Positions 1-5,330 of a stretch of 7,554 nt of DNA are shown one piece after another (position 1 is the first letter of the stretch; each line of letters begins with the position of its first letter). Below the pieces are notes generated by a model that saw nothing but the letters and a program-made list of their open reading frames with translations, made no database searches and was not told the DNA's origin. Source of the DNA: Chloroflexota bacterium (GTDB lineage Bacteria; Chloroflexota; Anaerolineae; Aggregatilineales; Phototrophicaceae); NCBI GenBank assembly GCA_003242205.1, contig QGUR01000224.1, positions 1-7,554 of the forward strand. The letters run 5' to 3'. The position numbers and the translations under genes are program-made.

Positions 1-1
1 G

Positions 2-448
2 TACCGGTTTCTGGGGCAGAACTGGCTTACGGTCGAGATGCTGATCGAGGCGGAAAAGCCGCTGTCGCCCTCGCTGGAATTTTACGTGCCGCCCGCCGGG
101 CAGGGCGAACCGGTCATCACTTATCTTTCCGACCAGCTTTTTCAGGAATTTGGTGACTTTTGCGGCGTCTTGGTGAGCCGCGAGTTGAACGCGCAGCCGT
201 GGGCCTCCGTCATGGCCGAGGCCGGTTTATGTTTGGCCCGCCATTTGCAGGCGATGGGCTATGTGGGGCATTTTGATCTCGACGCGGTTGTCGATGACGA
301 CGAACGGGTTTATCTGCTGGAAGTCAATTCGCGGCGCACGGGTGGAACGCACGTGCACGAGTTCGCTCATTTTATGTTTGGGGGGGTATTGCCCGACAAA
401 GTGGCCCTTTTAAAGCACAGATCGAGTGAAGCGGGCACAGCGCCATAG
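2..448 (+). CDS. ATP-grasp domain protein, C-terminal half (5' truncated, ends at an in-frame TAG)
   Basis: The frame is open from the window edge, so the true start lies upstream. The visible 148 residues form the C-terminal half of an ATP-grasp fold, which couples ATP hydrolysis to ligation of a carboxylate to an amine or thiol. The key segment (about nt 262-358) has an acidic strand, FDLDAVVD, followed by LLEVNSRRTGGTHVHEF. Glu (codon 320-322) and Asn (326-328) in the E-x-N arrangement are the usual Mg/ATP ligands. The Arg-rich, Thr-Gly-Gly-Thr-His continuation recalls the PGM1-related peptide ligase branch, but the N-terminal half is missing, so the substrate cannot be named. The reading frame stops at TAG 446-448, yet the downstream in-frame sequence also looks like ATP-grasp protein (see next entry). 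The domain assignment is fairly sure; the specific family is tentative. Confidence 0.75.
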   Translation, partial: YRFLGQNWLTVEMLIEAEKPLSPSLEFYVPPAGQGEPVITYLSDQLFQEFGDFCGVLVSRELNAQPWASVMAEAGLCLARHLQAMGYVGHFDLDAVVDDDERVYLLEVNSRRTGGTHVHEFAHFMFGGVLPDKVALLKHRSSEAGTAP

Positions 449-634
449 GTGGATGAATTTCTGGCTTCGGTCGGAGACCTTCAGTTTCCGAACGCGGGGC
501 AGCAGCGTGGCGTCGTCGTGACGATCACCTCGGCGCTGGAGGCCGGCGAGTTCGGCTGCATTGTCATCGGCAGCAACAGCGCCGAAGTTGTCGCCATGCA
601 GCAAGAGCTTGCACGCCGGCTGGAGACTGCCTGA
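449..634 (+). pseudogene. In-frame 3' remainder of the ATP-grasp gene beyond the TAG codon
   Basis: Immediately after the TAG the same frame stays open for 61 codons to a TGA at 632-634. The peptide contains RGVVVTITSALEAGEFGCIV followed by an IGSNSAE segment and a Glu/Arg-rich helix. Many ATP-grasp ligases end in a strand of the type 'G-kiG-iaiG-t-eEA', which this resembles. The simplest reading is that 2-634 is one gene interrupted by a nonsense substitution or a base-call error. A restart at GTG 449 is possible in principle, and AGGTGG overlaps the junction, but a free 61-residue tail would be an odd separate protein. No frame change is needed to join the halves. Confidence 0.55.
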
Positions 635-668
635 GCCCGGATCGCTGCACGCGAGCGGCAAAAATTAA

Positions 669-702
669 AAGCGCCTGAACCGGTGTGCCGGCTCAGGCGC
701 TT
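669..702 (-). terminator. Strong hairpin between convergent genes, intrinsic terminator for the J-domain gene
   Basis: AAGCGCCTGA (669-678) pairs perfectly with TCAGGCGCTT (693-702). After one A/C mismatch, CCGG (680-683) pairs with CCGG (688-691) around a TGTG loop. Read on the minus strand the stem is followed by TTTTAATTTTT, the classic U-tract, and it lies 10 bases past the stop codon of the minus-strand gene. Read on the plus strand, the 3' side is only moderately T-rich, so it may also terminate the ATP-grasp gene, but less efficiently. Confidence 0.85.
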
Positions 703-712
703 GTCCGTCCTC

Positions 713-1636
713 TTATTCCAGCATTTTCCGCAGGTCTTCGAAGGCGGCGTTGATGTCGGCCATTTTGGCCGTGAACTTTTCCTTCTCGTCTGGATGCAAG
801 TCGGGATGGTACTCGCGCGCCTTGCGCCGGTAGGCCCGCTTGACTTCCTCGTAGGTTGCGTTCAGCGGCACGCCGAGGATAGCGTAACTCCGGCTGCTGG
901 CGGTGTACCCGGAACTTTGCCGCGAGTAATTCCGCTGGCGCTGTTGCCGGTTGGTGTTCCAGGCGAACTCACTGCCGCCCACATCACCGTAGTGCTGTTT
1001 GAACGCCTCCCATGGGTCCCACTCCTCATAGGAGTACTGCGGCTCTTCCTGAGCCTGTTTGCGCTGCCCGCCGAACGACCAGTGCCGCCATGTATACTTG
1101 TATTCGCGGTCCGCCCCTGGGTCACGCTTTTTCCAGAACGCGCCGTCGCCAAAATCGGCCACCGCATACCGGCCCGTCATGTATTTCGACGCCAGATCGA
1201 CGAAGTTGCCCCGCAGGTTATTGATATCGATGACCGGCCCGTATTCGACGCGGCGCGGCTCGTTGCCCCAGCGCCATTCCATATGTACGGGCCGGATGGT
1301 GATACGTCGCTTGTCTGCCCAGTAAGCGTAAATACGGCTATGCGCCGCGGCATGCAGGGCCGACATCCAGTGCGGCGGTTCGATTTCCGCCTGATCTTCG
1401 GGAAGCATACGGCCATCGATGATGAAGAGCGTATGGATGCGACGCGCCGTATTTTCTTCAAAACGCTTGCGGATTTCGGGAATACGAATGGCGCGGTTGA
1501 TGATATATACGGCGACCGACGTGCCGTTATCAAGCTGAATCACAATGTCGGCCTCGCGCCTGTCGAAGTGACATGCCGAGACGCGTTCCGCGGTGTGACA
1601 CGCTTTTGCGAAGTGATCGAGAACAAACTGTTTCAT
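713..1636 (-). CDS. J-domain (DnaJ-like) protein with an uncharacterised N-terminal region
   Basis: This is a 307-residue protein whose last ~58 residues are a J domain, the module that stimulates the ATPase of DnaK/Hsp70. The domain starts with YAILGVPLNATYEEVKRAYR, carries the HPD catalytic tripeptide at residues 277-279 (in REYHPDLHPD) and ends in the helix AKMADINAAFEDL. The Gly/Phe linker, zinc-finger and substrate-binding domains of true DnaJ are absent. Residues 1-190 form a separate region. Around residues 29-75 it has an alternating strand/helix pattern (ADIVIQLDNG, VAVYIIN, HTLFIIDG) loosely like a restriction-endonuclease core, but without a clear ExK, so no activity is claimed. 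Residues 165-248 are rich in Trp, Tyr, Gln and Arg and look like a flexible linker. A TTTTAATTTTT-tailed hairpin lies just downstream. An upstream GGGAG (1653-1657) is rather far from the ATG, so translation may start differently. Likely a specialised DnaK cochaperone. Confidence 0.85.
   Translation of the reverse strand: MKQFVLDHFAKACHTAERVSACHFDRREADIVIQLDNGTSVAVYIINRAIRIPEIRKRFEENTARRIHTLFIIDGRMLPEDQAEIEPPHWMSALHAAAHSRIYAYWADKRRITIRPVHMEWRWGNEPRRVEYGPVIDINNLRGNFVDLASKYMTGRYAVADFGDGAFWKKRDPGADREYKYTWRHWSFGGQRKQAQEEPQYSYEEWDPWEAFKQHYGDVGGSEFAWNTNRQQRQRNYSRQSSGYTASSRSYAILGVPLNATYEEVKRAYRRKAREYHPDLHPDEKEKFTAKMADINAAFEDLRKMLE
722..889 (-). other. J domain with HPD motif
   Basis: This encodes residues 250-305 of the 307-residue protein. 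Helix II is EEVKRAYRRKAREY, followed by the HPD turn (residues 277-279) and helix III with the conserved 'INAAFEDL' (family form: IN-AYE-L). This motif fixes the coding strand here, because an equally long plus-strand frame lacks any recognisable domain. Confidence 0.9.
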
Positions 1637-1882
1637 GGACGAACTTTTGCGTCTCCCAGGCGCAGTCGTCGGTCAATAAGTTGGGCCAGCTTCAGGATTC
1701 CGGTACGGTTTGTGTGGCCATGCGTTTGCCAGACCGCGCTTGGCTGTCGCCTGGCCAGCCGCCACCGCTCTTCGGGGCGTACACTCCGGCGATCGTTTGT
1801 AAAGTTGCAATACGGAGCGCGACGCTCGGACGCGGCAACCGTGGCAATCCAATGCAGGGGCCGGGTGAACTTGGAGTGAAAC
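1637..1882. other. Divergent spacer between the J-domain gene and the M23 gene
   Basis: The 246 bases separate two genes reading away from each other, so both promoters should lie here. I could not find a convincing -35/-10 pair on either strand. Small structures are present: GAGCG/CGCTC around CGA (1815-1827) forms a 5-bp hairpin, and the spacing fits an operator but does not prove one. GGAG at 1873-1876, six bases before the ATG at 1883, is a good ribosome binding site for the M23 gene. Confidence 0.4.
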
Positions 1883-3517
1883 ATGGACCGCCTTATTTTA
1901 CCTGTATTGTGTGCCTTAATCAACCGAATGCGGCGGTTGCCCCCGATAGCGCGCTTTGCCACAATACAAGCTGCTATGCGACCAGAAAACAGGAAGAAAA
2001 CACTCGTGCAGGCCCGGTTGACGACCCTTTATTGCTCCTTGATCTGCTGCGCGCTGTTCCTCGTTGGCGCGTGCCCTGCCGGCGCTCAGTCTCCAACGCC
2101 GGATCGCTCGCTCGATGTCGCGGTCGTCGAAGCGCTGCTGGATCATCAGAGGAACAGCGGCAGCCCATTCTACTATGTTGAGGTTGGGCGCACCTTCGAC
2201 GCCGACGGCGCGGTTCTGTACCTGACGCTGCACGATCTGCACACGCGCGACGTCGTGCCGGGGATTGTCGACTGGGGCGTTGCGCTGCGCGAAGCAGGGC
2301 AGTGGCGAATAGCGCTGCCGGGAGACCCGGCGTATACCACCATGTTCGAACGCCTTTCGCCCGATGTTCGCGCCCGGATTGATGACAGCGAATATCGCGC
2401 CGAAGCCGATCCGGTAATTGCCGCTGCGCTCACCCTCGATGATTATCAGTTCCCATGGGAAGATGGTCGCTGGGCGACGGTTACGCGCAGCTTTGACCGG
2501 CATGGAACCGGAAAAATCGATTTTGACCTGAGCGGGCGGGCTGTCACGGCGGCCAAGGACGGCATCGTGGTCTATGCCAACGACAGTTACAACCGCAACA
2601 CTTACGCCTCCGGCGCGTGGTGGTACTGGAACACGATTGTGATCGAGCACGGCCCGCACGAGTACTCGCTCTATGGCCATCTTGAACCGGGCAGCATTGT
2701 CCCGCGCATCAAAGAACGCTGTGGCAGCGACCTGAGCCGCGCCAATTGTTTTGTGCCGGTTGAGGCGGGGGAGGTGATCGCCCTCGAAGGCAACACCGGC
2801 TATTCCCAGAACTATCATCTCCATTTCGAGACCGGCCAACGCTATGGCATCGCCGCTTATGTGGATGTCCACGATGGCGACGGTGACGGTGACCGGCGCG
2901 ATCTGGTTTATGGAGCCTACATCTACGCCGAACACAACGTAGCGTTCACCGGCTATACGCCGGAACAGGTTGCGGGCTGGCCATGGGGAACGCTGCGTCA
3001 GGCGCTGCACCGGCCATCGCCACGCCCGAATGTCAATCTGGTCCGCAACGGCGACTTTTCGGACGGCGTGAACGAGTGGACTCCTTCGGGCCAATTGAAC
3101 TGGGAAGTGCGCGACGGAGTCATGCGGGCGCTGCGTCTGCGTACAACCGAACCGCCGGAGTGGGCCGCCTTCTATCAGGATCTGGAAGTGGGCGCGCCGG
3201 CCGGTTTCCCGCTCGATATCGAGTTCGAGCTGGGCAACGCGAGCGCCATTGCCAAGTCGGTGACGGTGACGCTGATGAACGCCGCCGGGCGCCACTACGG
3301 GCAGGTTCAGTGCCGGTTCGAACTGCCGCCGGATACGCCGCTGCGTCCCTATCGCATTGAGGCAACGACGCCGGATACGTGGGCGCGCCTGCGGCTGGAA
3401 TTCGCGTTTAATCCGCCCGATGGCTCGCCTGCCGCGCTGGTCGACAACGTGGTCGTCATGCATCGCCCCCGGCCAGCCGTTGCGACCATGTGCCACGGGC
3501 CTGATTCCCCGGCGTAG
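1883..3517 (+). CDS. Secreted M23 (LytM-type) metallopeptidase with a C-terminal jelly-roll domain
   Basis: The protein has 544 residues. Residues 45-69 form a signal peptide (hydrophobic core CSLICCALFLVGAC, then AGA before QS). C64 also fits a loose lipobox, so a lipoprotein is possible. Residues ~74-175 are an alpha/beta region with no family I can name. Residues ~195-355 are an M23 zinc peptidase: D213 after a histidine (H207), AAKDGIVVYAND, LYGHLEPGS (H266) and YHLHFET (H312, H314), the HxH zinc/catalytic motif. M23 enzymes usually cut peptidoglycan cross-bridges. An Asp/Gly run (DGDGDGDRRD, residues 330-339) may bind calcium. Residues ~383-528 start NLVRNGDFSDGVNEWT and end LVDNVVV, typical of CBM4/9-like jelly rolls, suggesting glycan binding. 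ATG 1883 has a good GGAG but gives a long 44-residue pre-signal extension. ATG 1976 gives an ordinary signal peptide but lacks a clear ribosome binding site. Confidence 0.88.
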   Translation: MDRLILPVLCALINRMRRLPPIARFATIQAAMRPENRKKTLVQARLTTLYCSLICCALFLVGACPAGAQSPTPDRSLDVAVVEALLDHQRNSGSPFYYVEVGRTFDADGAVLYLTLHDLHTRDVVPGIVDWGVALREAGQWRIALPGDPAYTTMFERLSPDVRARIDDSEYRAEADPVIAAALTLDDYQFPWEDGRWATVTRSFDRHGTGKIDFDLSGRAVTAAKDGIVVYANDSYNRNTYASGAWWYWNTIVIEHGPHEYSLYGHLEPGSIVPRIKERCGSDLSRANCFVPVEAGEVIALEGNTGYSQNYHLHFETGQRYGIAAYVDVHDGDGDGDRRDLVYGAYIYAEHNVAFTGYTPEQVAGWPWGTLRQALHRPSPRPNVNLVRNGDFSDGVNEWTPSGQLNWEVRDGVMRALRLRTTEPPEWAAFYQDLEVGAPAGFPLDIEFELGNASAIAKSVTVTLMNAAGRHYGQVQCRFELPPDTPLRPYRIEATTPDTWARLRLEFAFNPPDGSPAALVDNVVVMHRPRPAVATMCHGPDSPA

Positions 3518-3603
3518 AACACCGGGTTGCAACCGGCTACGCTGGGCTGCGTATACAGACAACAGATGCACGATACGCGACGCGCGGTTGGGAAGAGGAC
3601 GGC
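3518..3603 (+). other. Short spacer with a near-palindrome and the GTPase ribosome binding site
   Basis: CCGGGTTGCAACCGG (3522-3536) contains the perfect palindrome GGTTGCAACC (3525-3534). It has no T-tract, so it is more like an operator or a weak hairpin than a terminator. AGAGGA at 3594-3599, four bases before the ATG at 3604, is a ribosome binding site. No clear promoter was seen, so read-through from the M23 gene is possible. Confidence 0.4.
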
Positions 3604-4308
3604 ATGAGTAACCTGCTTGACACGTTAATTACCGTAATTGTTGGCTCGCTCTCGAACGTCACGCGAGGCTTTTCCGGCCAGTTGAGCGCGCTGGAGGACT
3701 TTTTCTACGTTAAGGTACGCGGGCTGTCTTTCATCGTGCTGGGCGCGCGCCAGACGGGCAAGACGACGCTGATTGAATGGCTGCGCCGCAACATGGCCTC
3801 GATCGAGGGCTTTGAACCCGATCCAACGGCGGCGGGCGGCATCTCCGTGCCCGATGTCAACGCGCGGCTTGACGACGGCAAGTACATCAAGCTCAAGCCG
3901 ACACGGGATGTCGGCGGCGAGTACGCCATGTGGGAAACCGACTGGGTTGAACTGTTCCGCGAGGCCCAGCCGCGAGGCATCCTCTTCATGCTCGACCACA
4001 CGGACGTGCATTTGCAGAAAGACGCGCTCAATTTCGTCCTGCAGATGATCGAGGACGAACCATCGTCGGCCCGCAATCTGCGCGCGTTTTACATCTTCGT
4101 CAATAAGTCCGACCTGTGGGCGGATGAGATGTCGCTCGACGAATTGCTCGCAAACTACCGCAACGAACAGAAAAGACTGCGTAGCCAGGCCGAGCGCTTC
4201 GGTTATGCGTGGTCGATTTCAAGCGGCAGTGTGCTTACGGGCGAGGGCATTAAGGACACCATGCGCCGCTTTGCCAACGCGATTCGGCCGCTGCCGAAAC
4301 GTGTGTGA
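3604..4308 (+). CDS. Ras/Arf-like bacterial small GTPase
   Basis: The 234-residue protein has an N-terminal hydrophobic/amphipathic helix (residues 4-19) and then a GTPase domain. G1/P-loop: GARQTGKTT at 47-55 (K53, T54). G3: DVGGE at 102-106, matching the Arf-type D-V-G-G-Q. G4: NKSD at 167-170, which gives guanine specificity. A G5-like SISSGS lies at 204-209. The strand before G4 is AFYIFVNKSD, and GILFMLDHTD (125-134) is the strand after switch II. The catalytic Gln of Arf/Ras is Glu106 here, so intrinsic hydrolysis may be slow or need a partner. Bacterial GTPases of this type act as switches in polarity, motility or conflict systems, often with a neighbouring effector. The next gene, 140 bases downstream on the same strand, is a candidate partner. 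The start is supported by AGAGGA at 3594-3599. Confidence 0.88.
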   Translation: MSNLLDTLITVIVGSLSNVTRGFSGQLSALEDFFYVKVRGLSFIVLGARQTGKTTLIEWLRRNMASIEGFEPDPTAAGGISVPDVNARLDDGKYIKLKPTRDVGGEYAMWETDWVELFREAQPRGILFMLDHTDVHLQKDALNFVLQMIEDEPSSARNLRAFYIFVNKSDLWADEMSLDELLANYRNEQKRLRSQAERFGYAWSISSGSVLTGEGIKDTMRRFANAIRPLPKRV

Positions 4309-4448
4309 TCATGCCCGCTGACGCTGAACCGGGACGTATCTCCAGAAAATAACGCAGGCCGTGTAGGAGCAAGGCGCTCTATGAGGAGCCTTCACGCTCC
4401 TGCACGGCAGCATCTACTATATCGTTTCGGCGGTTGCCGACCTGAGCA
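4309..4448 (+). other. GTPase/partner intergenic region with alternative hairpins
   Basis: AGGAGC occurs twice (4365-4370 and 4384-4389), and either copy can pair with GCTCCT (4396-4401). The outer pairing extends to nine base pairs with one wobble (TGTAGGAGC with GCTCCTGCA); the inner one makes a 6-bp stem with loop CTTCAC. There is no T-tract, so this is not an ordinary terminator. The first AGGAGC could be the ribosome binding site of the small ORF at 4381-4452. No promoter consensus was recognised. Confidence 0.4.
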
Positions 4449-4452
4449 ATGA
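4381..4452 (+). CDS. Possible 23-residue leader peptide coupled to the downstream gene
   Basis: ATG at 4381 opens 23 codons (peptide begins MRSLHAPARQ) and ends at TGA 4450-4452, which overlaps the ATG of the next gene as ATGA. AGGAGC ten bases upstream could serve as ribosome binding site. The downstream gene lacks a convincing site of its own, so coupling through this leader is attractive. The peptide itself shows no recognisable motif. Such short ORFs occur by chance, so this is tentative. Confidence 0.25.
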   Translation: MRSLHAPARQHLLYRFGGCRPEQ

Positions 4453-5099
4453 AACAACTGACCATCGAGTATGTCTTTGAGGGCCACCGGCGTGGCTATA
4501 ACATCACGTCCACGCGCGGAAACATCGACGACGCGACGCAGAAGCTCGTCTGGCGCAACGCCATGCCGCGCGGGCAGGGGTGGGGCGCAGCGGAATTTAC
4601 CGGCGCGCGCTCGCTCAAATGCTTTCCGGTCAGCGAACGCGAGCAGGCACTGGCCGAGGTTTACGTGACCGATCTGGAGGACGAGCACGGGCGGCGCGGC
4701 ATTCGCCGGGCGGTGGTCGATATTCTCCCGGTGGCCGAATGCGCCGAGCGACTGAACGAATACCTTGCATCCTATGACGCCTCTGTACAGACGCGGATCG
4801 AGCGCTTGCCGACATTTCTTCAATGGTGGCGTATCGTCACGGAAGCGCTGCCCTTGCTCGGCGGTGATGGCCGGGTTGTCCTCGCGTCTCCGTATGTCTC
4901 CGCGCGCGACTGGCAGCTTGTCGAAGCGCTGGTGCTGAAAGTTGCGCTGTCGCGGCTGCTTCCGCTGCGACGCTGGGGCAAAATCACGCCGTTCACAACC
5001 CTTGCGCTGGACGCGCGTGACGAACTGCGGCTGGTGGCGCTGCCTGCCAGTCAGGTGAACGGGGATGCAGCCATCGATCCGATCTATCTCGAACCCTGA
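4449..5099 (+). CDS. Hypothetical protein, possible GTPase-associated partner
   Basis: This is a 216-residue soluble protein with no signal peptide or membrane helix and no family I can name with confidence. The N-terminal ~95 residues are strand-rich: IEYVFEGHRRGYNITSTRGN, then an aromatic/Gly stretch (RGQGWGAAEF), a Cys-Phe-Pro (SLKCFPVSE) and AEVYVTDLEDEHGRRGIRRA. Residues 95-216 are mostly helical with a late strand/helix pattern (DGRVVLASPYVSARDWQLVE). The layout of the first half (short strand with a G/H-rich turn, a residue pattern resembling 'vt-t--D--gR-g---H-lv', then a helix) recalls the N-terminal domain of bacterial GTPase-associated GAP1-type proteins. That is an inference from pattern only. 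Its position behind the small GTPase gives the main functional hint: effector, regulator or adaptor. No good ribosome binding site precedes ATG 4449, and an upstream in-frame TGA (4443-4445) excludes an earlier start. Confidence 0.75.
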   Translation: MKQLTIEYVFEGHRRGYNITSTRGNIDDATQKLVWRNAMPRGQGWGAAEFTGARSLKCFPVSEREQALAEVYVTDLEDEHGRRGIRRAVVDILPVAECAERLNEYLASYDASVQTRIERLPTFLQWWRIVTEALPLLGGDGRVVLASPYVSARDWQLVEALVLKVALSRLLPLRRWGKITPFTTLALDARDELRLVALPASQVNGDAAIDPIYLEP

Positions 5100-5218
5100 C
5101 GCTTGCGGACAACCTGTGACGCGCCTGACGTTGTGCCTGCGTTCGCGCGACGCCTCGAATGTTCCGGGGACGCGCAGGGCGATTGTTTCTCAAACGCTGT
5201 GGAGAACGCGGGGAAATG

Positions 5219-5248
5219 TTGCGGAAGTCAGGCACAATACTTTAAAAT
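5219..5248 (+). promoter_or_regulatory. Candidate promoter for the phn-type operon
   Basis: TTGCGG (5219-5224) and TAAAAT (5243-5248) are separated by 18 bases. The -10 matches five of six consensus bases, while the -35 matches only three. The AT-rich setting and the position 80-110 bases before the phnD-like start codon favour it. A second possible -10, TTTAAT, lies at 5262-5267 without a good -35. Confidence 0.35.
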
Positions 5249-5316
5249 CGCTTCATAGCAGTTTAATAGTCTCCTCTTACTCTTGGCGCATGTGGCGCTT
5301 CATCCAATTTTCTCTC

Positions 5317-5322
5317 AGGAGG
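5317..5322 (+). promoter_or_regulatory. Ribosome binding site of the phnD-like gene
   Basis: AGGAGG is a perfect Shine-Dalgarno core, eight bases before ATG 5331. It decides in favour of this start over an in-frame ATG at 5291, which would add 14-16 residues ahead of an otherwise normal signal sequence. Confidence 0.85.
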
Positions 5323-5330
5323 CCGGCTCT

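Larger units (their letters stand above)
5100..5330 (+). other. Upstream region of the phn-type operon
   Basis: The 231 bases carry no convincing gene. The first half is GC-rich. From about 5235 to 5275 there is a marked AT-rich patch, unusual for this window, which fits a promoter. No terminator with a T-tract was found after the stop at 5099, and no Pho-box-like repeat was recognised. Confidence 0.5.

Noticed and set aside
446..448. TAG recoding (stop codon used as an amino acid)
   Set aside because: TAG ends the M23 and phnC-like genes in the same window at natural positions, so genome-wide recoding is unlikely.
683..1879. A 398-codon plus-strand open frame
   Set aside because: It lies opposite the J-domain gene, whose HPD motif and helices are clear on the minus strand. 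The plus-strand protein has no recognisable domain, and the frame begins inside the terminator hairpin.
1573..2181. A 202-codon plus-strand frame across the divergent spacer
   Set aside because: It overlaps the start of the J-domain gene and the signal peptide region of the M23 gene in another frame, has no ribosome binding site and no domain-like pattern.
1916..3571. A 551-codon minus-strand open frame
   Set aside because: It is the antisense of the M23 peptidase gene, which has a signal peptide, the HLHF motif and a jelly-roll domain. GC-rich DNA often leaves such long antisense frames open.
4361..4404. Rho-independent terminator between the GTPase and partner genes
   Set aside because: The inverted repeats are real but no T-tract follows them, so a regulatory or chance structure is more likely than a terminator.
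5283..5330. Longer N-terminus of the phnD-like gene
   Set aside because: An AGGAGG site eight bases before ATG 5331 and a standard signal sequence beginning there make the upstream in-frame extension unnecessary.
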